Below are positions 1 to 5,563 of a stretch of DNA of 5,563 nucleotides, in pieces; position 1 is the first letter of the stretch; each line of letters opens with the position of its first letter. Source of the stretch: JAULUH01 sp032111745. Lineage in GTDB: Bacteria > Chloroflexota > Anaerolineae > JAAEKA01. The position numbers and the translations under genes were made by a program. The stretch lies in the NCBI GenBank assembly GCA_032111745.1, contig JAULUH010000513.1, forward strand, positions 1 to 5,563, given 5' to 3'. The notes below the pieces were generated by a model, which worked only from the letters and a program-made list of their open reading frames with translations, was not told the origin of the DNA and did not search any database.

Positions 1-2005
1 AGGCGTCGCCGATGACCACGATGGGAAACTCCAGCCCCTTGGCGGCGTGCACGCTCATGATCTGCACCGCGCCCTCGGCCGTGGCCCGGGCCTCGCCCTC
101 GCGGGCGCCGCTCTGCTGCAGGTTGCCCACGCTCTCCAGAAACTCGCCGATGCCCACCAGCCCGCCGGCCTGGGCATCGGCCAGCAGCTTGGCCACGTTG
201 CGGGCCGCCCTGGTGTCGCCCAGGCGCCGCAGCGCGGCGCGGTAGCCGGTGGCATCGAGGAAGGCCTTGAGCAGCTCGGCCACCGGGACGCGGCCGGCCT
301 CCGCGTGCAGCCCGGCGATCAGCTGAACGGCGCGGGCCGCGGCCGCGGCATCCTCGCCGGACAGGCCGGGGCCGTGGTCCTGCAGGGCCTGCCACAGCGT
401 GGCGGGCGGCGCGCTCTCCCGGCGGGCCGCGGCCAGGGCATAGAGGGCCGGATCGGACAGGCCACAGGCCGGCGAGCGCAAGAGGCCGGCCAGGGCCAGG
501 TCGTCGGTGGGGTCGGCCAGCGCGGCCAGGGCGTTGAGCAGGTCGCGGATCTCCGGCCGGTTATAAAAGCCGCCGCCGGCCACGGTCAGGTAGGGCACGC
601 CAGTGGCCGCGAAGGCGTCCTCGTAAGTGGGGAAGGAGCTGGAGGCCCGGCAGAGCACGGCGATGTGGCTGTAGGCCAGCGGCTGCGGCTGCCCATCGGC
701 GTAGACCCGGGCCGTGCCCCCCTCCACCAGGGCGCGCAGCTTCGCCGCCAGGGCCGTGGCCGCGTGCAGCAGGCCGCCGTCGCTTTTGCTGCCGAGGGCC
801 AGGTGGAGCTCGATATGGGGTGCGGCGAAGCCGGGGCCGGGAGCCTGCCGGTGGGGCACGAGGGGGGCAAAGGGCTCGACCCAGGGATGGGACGGGCTGG
901 CCTGGTCGCCCAGCACCGGCTGCAGCAGGCCGTTGAGGGCGTGCACCAGGTCGCGGTGGGCGCGGAAGGAGGTGTCCATGGCCAGGCAGGCGCCGCCGGC
1001 CTGGCCGATGCGGTCGCGCTCGGCGCGGAACACGGCCACGTCGGCCCCGCGAAAGCGATAGATGGACTGCTTGGCGTCGCCCACGATGAACAGCCGGCCG
1101 CGGCCGCCGTCGAGCAGCCCGACCAGGTCACGCTGGCGGGCGTTGGTGTCCTGGAACTCGTCCACCAGCAGCGCTTCGACCTCGTCCTGCCAGCGCTGCA
1201 GGACCTCCGGGCGGTCCCGGAGCAGGGCCAGGGCGCGGGACTCCAGGTCGTCGAAGTCCAGGGCATCCTGGGCGCGTTTCAGCTCGGCGTAGCGTATGTC
1301 AGCCCAGGTGAAGGCGTTCTGCAAAGCCGGGAAGAGGCTGGCCAGGCCGGCGTCGGCCGGGGACAGCTCTGCCCCCAGCGCGGCAGCCCAGTGGGCCGCG
1401 GGGTCGCCGGCCACGGCCGCAAAGGCGGCCGCGGCATCCAGGCGCTGCTGCAGCAGGGTAGCCAGGTGGCGGCGCAGGTCCGGCTCGGCCAGGGCGCCGA
1501 ACAGGGCCGCAGCCGCGGCATCGTTGGCGGCCCAGCCCAGGGCCTCGTCCACGGACTGGCTACGCAGCAGGGCCGCGGGCCCTTCGTCCAGGACGCCGAA
1601 GCGGGGATCCAGGCCGGCCTCGGCGGGGTGGCCGCGCAGGATCTCGGTGCACAGGGTATGGATGGTGCTGATGCGGGCGGCATCCAGCCCGGCGTAGAGG
1701 TCCTGCCAGCGGGCCTGCTCGGCCGGGGCCAGGGGGGCGCTCTCCAGGTAGCGGCGGATCTCGCGGCGGGCGCGGTTGCGCATCTCGCGGGCGGCCTTCC
1801 TGGTGAAGGTGATGGCCACCACGGAGCGCAGGGGCAGCCCCTCGGCCAGCAGGGCCAGGTAGCGGGCGACCAGGGCGCGGGTCTTGCCGGCGCCGGCCCC
1901 GGCGGTGACGGCCACGTCGCGGCCGCGCGCAACGATGGCGTCCAGCTGCTCGAGGCTGGGGGCCATCTGCTGCACGATGGGATGGGGCTCGGCGTGGGGA
2001 GGCAT
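1..2005 (-). CDS. addA: AddA-type UvrD/Rep-family helicase subunit of the AddAB helicase-nuclease, partial (C-terminus beyond the window)
   Basis: ATP-dependent superfamily 1A helicase, the likely motor subunit of a cytoplasmic AddAB complex that unwinds and resects broken DNA ends for RecA-mediated repair. The frame is open from the ATG at 2005 to the left edge: 668 codons with no stop. Visible motifs: Q-motif SLEQLDAI (17-24), Walker A GAGAGKT (36-42, K41), Ia AITFTRKAAREM (64-75), Ib STIHTLC (113-119), LDFDDL (249-254), Walker B LLVDEFQDTN (279-288), motif III VGDAKQSIYRFRGAD (308-322), motif IV-like TSFRAH (345-350), domain 2 GVPYLTVAGGGFYNRPEIRDLL (from 469), and motif V SVHAAKGLEFP (651-661). 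AddA proteins are usually about 1100-1250 aa, so motif VI and any C-terminal RecB-type nuclease fall outside. It follows addB by 8 bp and is almost certainly co-transcribed with it. ATG 2005 is chosen over GTG 2017 because AGGTGA lies 8 nt upstream. A solitary UvrD-like helicase is the alternative, but the addB neighbour argues against it. Confidence 0.9.
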   Translation of the reverse strand, partial: MPPHAEPHPIVQQMAPSLEQLDAIVARGRDVAVTAGAGAGKTRALVARYLALLAEGLPLRSVVAITFTRKAAREMRNRARREIRRYLESAPLAPAEQARWQDLYAGLDAARISTIHTLCTEILRGHPAEAGLDPRFGVLDEGPAALLRSQSVDEALGWAANDAAAAALFGALAEPDLRRHLATLLQQRLDAAAAFAAVAGDPAAHWAAALGAELSPADAGLASLFPALQNAFTWADIRYAELKRAQDALDFDDLESRALALLRDRPEVLQRWQDEVEALLVDEFQDTNARQRDLVGLLDGGRGRLFIVGDAKQSIYRFRGADVAVFRAERDRIGQAGGACLAMDTSFRAHRDLVHALNGLLQPVLGDQASPSHPWVEPFAPLVPHRQAPGPGFAAPHIELHLALGSKSDGGLLHAATALAAKLRALVEGGTARVYADGQPQPLAYSHIAVLCRASSSFPTYEDAFAATGVPYLTVAGGGFYNRPEIRDLLNALAALADPTDDLALAGLLRSPACGLSDPALYALAAARRESAPPATLWQALQDHGPGLSGEDAAAAARAVQLIAGLHAEAGRVPVAELLKAFLDATGYRAALRRLGDTRAARNVAKLLADAQAGGLVGIGEFLESVGNLQQSGAREGEARATAEGAVQIMSVHAAKGLEFPIVVIGDA

Positions 2006-2013
2006 GCCTGCGC

Positions 2014-2019
2014 TCACCT
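2014..2019 (-). promoter_or_regulatory. Shine-Dalgarno of addA, overlapping the addB stop codon
   Basis: On the minus strand AGGTGA lies 8 nt before the addA ATG at 2005. Its last three bases are the TGA stop of addB, so ribosomes ending addB sit on the addA binding site. This decides the addA start in favour of ATG 2005 and suggests translational coupling. The alternative GTG at 2017, in a GTGA stop-start overlap, has no comparable purine-rich site upstream. Confidence 0.7.
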
Positions 2020-5000
2020 GTCGTAGTAGGCCGGGCGATAGTGCCAGCAGAAGCCGGCCGCGGCGCAGTAGTCGGGGCAGCCCTCGGCCGGCGGCCGGGG
2101 GACAAAGCGGCCGTGGCGGGCGCCGTCCACGGCCTCCCCGGCGTGGGTGACGGCGCGGACCATGGCCGCGTCGGCGTTGCCGGCCAGGGTGAACTCGCTG
2201 CGCTGGGCGTGCCGGACGTGCCAGTAGAAGCCGTCCACCGGGGTGCCCAGGCCGAGGGCGTCGCGGGCGGCCAGGGCGTAGAGGGGCAGCTGCAGCTTCT
2301 TGCCCTCGTCCAGGTCGCGCCGGGTGTAGCTGGACGGGCCGCCGGACTTGTAGTCGACGACGCGCAGGCGGCCGTCCGCGGCGCGGTCGACGCGATCGAT
2401 CACCCCGTGCAGGCGGAACGTGGGCCCGCCGTCCGGCGCGGCTACGACGAGCTCCTCATCGCCCCAGAACCGGGCCTCGCAGGCCATGGGCCGGAACTCG
2501 CCGGGCAGGGCGGCCAGGGCCTGCAGCGTCTGGCGGATGGTCTCCTCGATGCCGGCGCGCGTCTGCGTCCACCAGGCCGTGGCCCGGAAGCCCTCGCGCT
2601 CCGGGGCCTCATCCAGCACCTGGCGGGCCACGGCCGGGAGGGCGGCGAGGAGCGCGTCCGCATCGGCCGGGTCGGCGGCCTGCCGGTAGACCAGCTCGAG
2701 GATGCGGTGGTAGAGGGTGCCCAGCTGGCGCACGTCGAGGCCCTCCACCGGGTCCGGCCGCGGCTCCAGGCCGAGCACGTGCTGGACGAAGAAGCGGAAG
2801 GGGCAGGCGCGATAGGTCTCCAGCCGGCTGGCGCTCCAGGTATGGGCCGGGCCGTAGGCCGCGGCGGTCTGGCTGGCCACGCCGGCCAGGTCGCCGTCGT
2901 AGGGGCTGGGGCCCTGCCCCTGCCGCGCGGCCAGGACGCGGGTGGCAGCGTGCAGGCCGCGCCATCGTGCGGGGTCAGCCGCTTCCGCCCAGGCCTGGAG
3001 GGCGCTGCCGGGCGGGCCGGCGGCCAGCACCTCCAGCAGCTCGGGCCAGGAGGCGACCTGGTCGAGAGCGGGGAGGCTCTCGGTGGTAAGAGTGGCCGGC
3101 GTGACCGCCAGCAGGCGGCAGGTCTCCTCCCAGAAGGGGGAGGCCTGCCAGGGCGCGCCGTCGTCGGCCAGGCGGGGGCGGGTGAGCAGCAGGCGCTGGC
3201 TGGGCCGGGTGACGGCGGCGTAGAAGAACTCGCCCTCGGCGCTCGTGATGGCCGAGGCCACGGGCAGGCCGAAGTCCTCGCGCAGGCGCTGGCGGTCGGC
3301 CTCGCGCAGGAAGGGGTCCTCGGCCAGGCGGGCCGGGAACTCGCCCTCGGCCAGCCCCAGCAGGGCCACGGCGCGGAACGGCAGCCCGCGGGCCTGCACG
3401 ACGTCGGCGACCAGGATGGCGTCGCGGCCGGGGTGGAGGGGCGGCCGGTAGGTGGCGGCGTCGACGGCGCCGGCCAGGCCGGCCACGAAGCCGGTGAAAT
3501 CGGTGGGGCCGGCCGCGGGCACCGCCTCGGCGGCCCACACCAGCCCGCGCAAGATGTCCTTGAACGCGCGCAGGGCGGCCACGTCCAGGTCCGCAATGGC
3601 CGCGGGTCCGGCGCGGGCGCGGTGCACGACGCGCAGGGAGGTGGGGTCGTCCGCCAGGGGACGATAGGGCGAGCCCAGGGCCGGGTCCTCGCCGATCAGC
3701 GCCTCCAGCCAGGCCACGTACTCGGGCGTGGCGCCGGCCGCGGGGGGCTTCAGGCGCCGCACGAAGCGGTGCAGCTTGGCCAGGAGCGTGGCGGCGGCAG
3801 GGCCGGCCGGCACGCCGGCGGGCAGGGCGCGCTCGTCGTCGTCCTCTTCTGCGGCCGGGGCCCGCGCGGCCAGGCGGGCCAGGGCGTCCTGCCACTGGTC
3901 CAGGCCGCCGATGACCCGCGCCCAGCGCCCCGCGGTGTGCAGGGCCTCGGCGTCGCCGGGGTCGATGCCGATGGGCTCCAGGGCGTCAGCCTCCGGTAGG
4001 GCCTGCCAGTCGAAATAGGGGCTGCGCCAGGCCTCGACGACGAGGCGCAGGGGCAGGCCGGGCTGGCCGTCCGCGGCGGGCAGGGCCAGGCGCAGGAGGT
4101 CGAGCAGGGTGGAGATGGCGGGGTTCTGGCGCAGCGGCAGGCCGTCGACCAGGAGGATAGGCAGCCCGAACTCGGCCGCGGTCTGGAGGATGGCCGGCCG
4201 GTAGGGCGGGATGGCGCGGGCGATCAGCGCCACCTGGCCGGGCGGCAGGCCGTCTAGCACCAGCCGGGCCTTGAGCCAGCGCAGGGCCGCGCGCACCTCG
4301 GCCAGGCGGTCGGGGGCCTCGACCAGCTCGACGGCGGGGCCGGGGTCCATGGATTGGGCATCGGCGCGGAACAGGCCGCTGGCCAGGTGGGCCAGGGCCG
4401 GGGCCGGGGCCGGGGGTTGGGTGCCGGGCAGGGGCGGCAGCGGCTCGCCGCGCACGGCCAACGCCTGCTCCAGCCGGCTGCGGGTCTCGGCGAAGCGGCG
4501 CTGGACCAGGGGCCGGGGCGGGCCGGCCGTTTCCCCGGCCAGGGTGATCAGCAGCTCCGGCAGCCGCGGGGCCAGGGCCTGCAGCAGGGCGATCTGCACC
4601 GAGGTGAAGTCGTCGAAGCCATCCACGGCCAGCAAGGGCCAGTCGCGGGTGACGTCCGGGGCGCGCTGCTCCAGGGCCTCGACGGCCAGCCAGGCCAGGC
4701 CGGCACGGTCGGCCCATTCGTGATGCTGCAGGCGCGCCTGGTAGGCGGCGTAGATGGTGGCCAGCTCGGCCAGGCGGGCGGGGGCGCCCAGGGCCTGGAC
4801 GATGCGGGTGAAGTCCTCGGGGTAGATGCGGGCGGCCTTGAGCTCGCCGATCAGGCGCTGCAGGGCCTCGGCGAAGCCGGGCCGGCCGGCGAGGGAGGCG
4901 TAGTGCTGCAGGCCGAGCTCCTGTACGATGGCGGTGAGCAGGCGAAACTGCACGGGCTCGGCGAGCTCGGTGGTGATCTCGCCGGCGGCGTCGAGGAGGT

Positions 5001-5208
5001 CGGCGTAGACCTGGTCGAAGGTGAGGATGTGCACGCCGATGGCGCCGCCCATCTCGGCCAGGCGCCGGCGGGCGGCGCGGGCCTGCAGGGGGGTGGGGAC
5101 GACGACGCGCGGGATGGCGGCCAGGTTGTGGGCCGCGGCGCGGGCGCGGTCCAGGACGTAGGTGGTCTTGCCTGCAGCGGCGGGAGCGATGAAGAGGTGG
5201 GTGGCCAT
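2014..5208 (-). CDS. addB: AddB-type subunit: degenerate helicase fold plus PD-(D/E)XK nuclease with Fe-S cysteines
   Basis: Nuclease and scaffold subunit of the AddAB end-resection complex, 1064 aa from ATG 5208 to TGA, close to the roughly 1150 aa usual for AddB. The N-terminus has a P-loop APAAAGKT (8-15) matching [AG]xxxxGK[ST]. The Walker B position reads VDGFDDFT (195-202), lacking the catalytic DE pair, as expected for the inactivated helicase fold of AddB. Further helicase-like remnants are GLPILLVDG (348-356), VVQARGLPF (603-611), LGLAEGEFP (617-625) and YAAVTRP (663-669). An acidic linker (EEDDDE, 454-459) and a Pro/Ala linker (265-271) join segments. The nuclease domain shows H834, GVIDRVD (935-941, D938), DYK (952-954) and QLPLY (973-977). 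C802 in ACPFRFF and C1044, C1048, C1054 at the C-terminus are likely [4Fe-4S] ligands. The frame stays open up to a TTG at 5286, but that TTG lies in the -35 box, so ATG 5208 with AAGGA 9 nt upstream is preferred. It is the first gene of the operon with the helicase gene downstream. A RecC-like or generic nuclease label is possible, but the full domain set favours AddB. Confidence 0.9.
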   Translation of the reverse strand: MATHLFIAPAAAGKTTYVLDRARAAAHNLAAIPRVVVPTPLQARAARRRLAEMGGAIGVHILTFDQVYADLLDAAGEITTELAEPVQFRLLTAIVQELGLQHYASLAGRPGFAEALQRLIGELKAARIYPEDFTRIVQALGAPARLAELATIYAAYQARLQHHEWADRAGLAWLAVEALEQRAPDVTRDWPLLAVDGFDDFTSVQIALLQALAPRLPELLITLAGETAGPPRPLVQRRFAETRSRLEQALAVRGEPLPPLPGTQPPAPAPALAHLASGLFRADAQSMDPGPAVELVEAPDRLAEVRAALRWLKARLVLDGLPPGQVALIARAIPPYRPAILQTAAEFGLPILLVDGLPLRQNPAISTLLDLLRLALPAADGQPGLPLRLVVEAWRSPYFDWQALPEADALEPIGIDPGDAEALHTAGRWARVIGGLDQWQDALARLAARAPAAEEDDDERALPAGVPAGPAAATLLAKLHRFVRRLKPPAAGATPEYVAWLEALIGEDPALGSPYRPLADDPTSLRVVHRARAGPAAIADLDVAALRAFKDILRGLVWAAEAVPAAGPTDFTGFVAGLAGAVDAATYRPPLHPGRDAILVADVVQARGLPFRAVALLGLAEGEFPARLAEDPFLREADRQRLREDFGLPVASAITSAEGEFFYAAVTRPSQRLLLTRPRLADDGAPWQASPFWEETCRLLAVTPATLTTESLPALDQVASWPELLEVLAAGPPGSALQAWAEAADPARWRGLHAATRVLAARQGQGPSPYDGDLAGVASQTAAAYGPAHTWSASRLETYRACPFRFFVQHVLGLEPRPDPVEGLDVRQLGTLYHRILELVYRQAADPADADALLAALPAVARQVLDEAPEREGFRATAWWTQTRAGIEETIRQTLQALAALPGEFRPMACEARFWGDEELVVAAPDGGPTFRLHGVIDRVDRAADGRLRVVDYKSGGPSSYTRRDLDEGKKLQLPLYALAARDALGLGTPVDGFYWHVRHAQRSEFTLAGNADAAMVRAVTHAGEAVDGARHGRFVPRPPAEGCPDYCAAAGFCWHYRPAYYDR
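4395..4416 (+). repeat. GGGGCC hexanucleotide tract with G-quadruplex potential inside addB
   Basis: On the plus strand there are four G-runs (GGG, GGGG, GGGG, GGGGG) at 4395-4397, 4400-4403, 4406-4409 and 4412-4416, each separated by CC. This fits the canonical G3+N1-7 quadruplex pattern with uniform 2-nt loops. The plus strand is the transcription template for addB. The tract encodes the Pro/Ala linker PPAPAPA (265-271), so it may simply reflect a low-complexity linker in GC-rich codons. Confidence 0.5.
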
Positions 5209-5217
5209 GATGGGCGA

Positions 5218-5222
5218 TCCTT
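5218..5222 (-). promoter_or_regulatory. Shine-Dalgarno of addB
   Basis: AAGGA (within GAAGGATC) is read on the minus strand 9 nt upstream of ATG 5208. It supports the internal ATG start, which places the P-loop at residues 8-15, the normal position for AddB proteins. Confidence 0.7.
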
Positions 5223-5257
5223 CCCGCGCCGGCGGGGCGAGGAGATGCTGCAGGGAT

Positions 5258-5286
5258 AGTATAGCAGAAGGGGGGGCGGGGGACAA
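5258..5286 (-). promoter_or_regulatory. Predicted sigma70-type promoter of the addBA operon
   Basis: On the minus strand, TTGTCC (5286-5281, -35) and TATACT (5263-5258, -10) are separated by exactly 17 nt. The -10 is preceded by TGC, giving an extended -10 (TGn). Four of six -35 bases and five of six -10 bases match the consensus. The expected start of transcription is near 5251, giving a leader of about 43 nt before the addB ATG. The spacer is nearly all C plus a short TTCTGC. The AT-containing -10 stands out in a very GC-rich region. The prediction is from sequence only. Confidence 0.6.
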
Positions 5287-5344
5287 TGATCCAGGTCAGT
5301 TTTTGGCGATGAACGCGCCACGGACAGGGACTCCGGAGGCGCAC

Positions 5345-5368
5345 CGCAGAGGCGCAGAGAGCGCAAAG
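5345..5368. repeat. Degenerate short tandem of CGCAGAG units
   Basis: CGCAGAG occurs at 5345-5351 and 5353-5359, followed by CGCAAAG at 5362-5368, giving spacings of 8 and 9 bp. Sequences of the type CCGCAGAGGCGCAGAGAGCGCAAAG are, to my knowledge, a common dispersed intergenic element in many unrelated environmental bacterial genomes. They often give spurious short proteins with an LCALCASA-like string. Its function is unknown. Confidence 0.5.
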
Positions 5369-5403
5369 CGGGCTTTGGGCCGGAGGAGTCCAGAAGGGAG
5401 CCC

Positions 5404-5454
5404 CCATCCCATCGTAGGGCGCGGGCCTCTGCGCCCACCCCTACGATGGGATGG
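5404..5454. repeat. Large palindromic intergenic repeat (REP/MITE-like)
   Basis: Two perfect 16-bp inverted arms, CCATCCCATCGTAGGG (5404-5419) and its complement (5439-5454), flank a 19-nt centre. The centre can add a 4-bp GGGC/GCCC stem (5423-5426 with 5433-5436). No T-run follows on either strand, so it does not look like an intrinsic terminator. Palindromes with a core resembling GTAGGG-GCGC-GGCC-GCGC-CCCTAC are, to my knowledge, dispersed in many copies in some Chloroflexota and other environmental genomes. Only one copy is present here, so the mobile or repeat nature is inferred. Confidence 0.7.
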
Positions 5455-5563
5455 AGAATAGGCTCATTCTCTCGCCTCTCGCCCAAAACGCAAGCTTCGA
5501 CGCACGAGACTGGACCCTGGTGCACACCCAGGTTCGCATCTCTTCATTCGGCTCCTTGTCAAA

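Larger units (their letters stand above)
5209..5563. other. Non-coding region upstream of addB
   Basis: These 355 bp hold the addB leader and promoter, a degenerate CGCAGAG tandem and a large palindrome, and base composition is less GC-extreme than in the genes. I see no convincing gene on either strand: short open frames here lack motifs and either overlap the repeats or continue into addB. From 5455 to the right edge only a weak imperfect inverted repeat (5514-5533) and an isolated TTGACA on the minus strand (5562-5557, no matching -10) were seen. The next gene upstream is not in the window. Confidence 0.75.

Noticed and set aside
2015..2017. GTG start for addA overlapping the addB stop
   Set aside because: There is no purine-rich site at the right distance upstream, while ATG 2005 has AGGTGA at 8 nt. 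It is kept only as an alternative.
47..2026. Long open frame on the plus strand (659 codons) opposite addA
   Set aside because: The translation is Gly/Ala/Gln-rich low-complexity sequence without any domain motif, and the minus strand carries a full set of helicase motifs. It is an antisense shadow caused by high GC.
2041..3999. Long open frame on the plus strand (652 codons) opposite addB
   Set aside because: It has the same Gly/Val/Gln-rich composition and no recognisable motif. The opposite strand encodes the nuclease domain and Fe-S cysteines.
1..5208. Very frequent GGCCAGG/CCTGGCC strings across both genes, possibly a Chi-like motif
   Set aside because: They mostly arise from Leu-Ala codon pairs (CTG GCC) in GC-rich coding sequence. 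Without a whole-genome skew and codon-matched background no Chi claim can be made.
5209..5286. Longer addB starting at TTG 5286 (26 extra residues)
   Set aside because: The TTG is the first half of the predicted -35 box, so the transcript would start after it. The extra residues show no conservation-like features, and the ATG at 5208 has a good Shine-Dalgarno.
5404..5454. Palindrome as a transcription terminator
   Set aside because: Neither strand has a T-run after the stem. What follows is AGAATAGG on one side and a G/C-rich stretch on the other.
5514..5533. Imperfect inverted repeat around GTGCAC near the right edge
   Set aside because: The arms are short and mismatched with almost no loop, and no T-run follows. 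It is not distinguishable from chance in GC-rich DNA.
5557..5562. TTGACA on the minus strand, a perfect -35 hexamer
   Set aside because: No -10-like hexamer lies 16-18 nt downstream (the bases there read ATGCGA).

Overview
The window is very GC-rich (about 70% or more by eye) bacterial DNA with two genes on the minus strand and about 355 bp of upstream DNA. The genes are recognisable as the two subunits of an AddAB-type helicase-nuclease, which processes double-strand DNA ends for homologous recombination. The intergenic DNA carries a near-perfect palindrome of the kind dispersed in many copies in Chloroflexota and similar genomes. The nuclease ends in a CPDYC-AAAGFC-type cysteine cluster that I associate with Chloroflexota AddB-like proteins. 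A Chloroflexota (Anaerolineae-like) source is therefore my best guess, but it is an inference and not proven by anything here.

Layout, read along the transcribed minus strand. Positions 5563-5209 are non-coding and contain the palindrome (5404-5454), a degenerate CGCAGAG tandem (5345-5368) and a good sigma70-type promoter (5286-5258). Next comes addB (5208-2014, 1064 aa, complete): a degenerate helicase fold with a P-loop, a C-terminal RecB-type PD-(D/E)XK nuclease and a four-cysteine Fe-S site. Eight bases separate the addB stop codon from the addA ATG (2005), and the addA Shine-Dalgarno overlaps that stop codon. addA then runs off the left edge of the window after 668 codons, just past helicase motif V. 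Motif VI and any C-terminal nuclease domain lie outside.

How they work together: in known AddAB enzymes AddA is the ATP-driven 3'-5' helicase and, in most members, carries a second nuclease. AddB supplies an inactivated helicase fold used for structure and Chi recognition, a nuclease domain and an Fe-S pin. The order addB-addA and the close coupling match the classical Bacillus-type operon.

No RNA gene, CRISPR array, insertion sequence or unknown protein system was found. The points worth a second look are the changed cysteine spacing in AddB, a promoter spacer made largely of C-runs, the two repeat-like elements upstream, and a G-quadruplex-forming GGGGCC tract inside addB.
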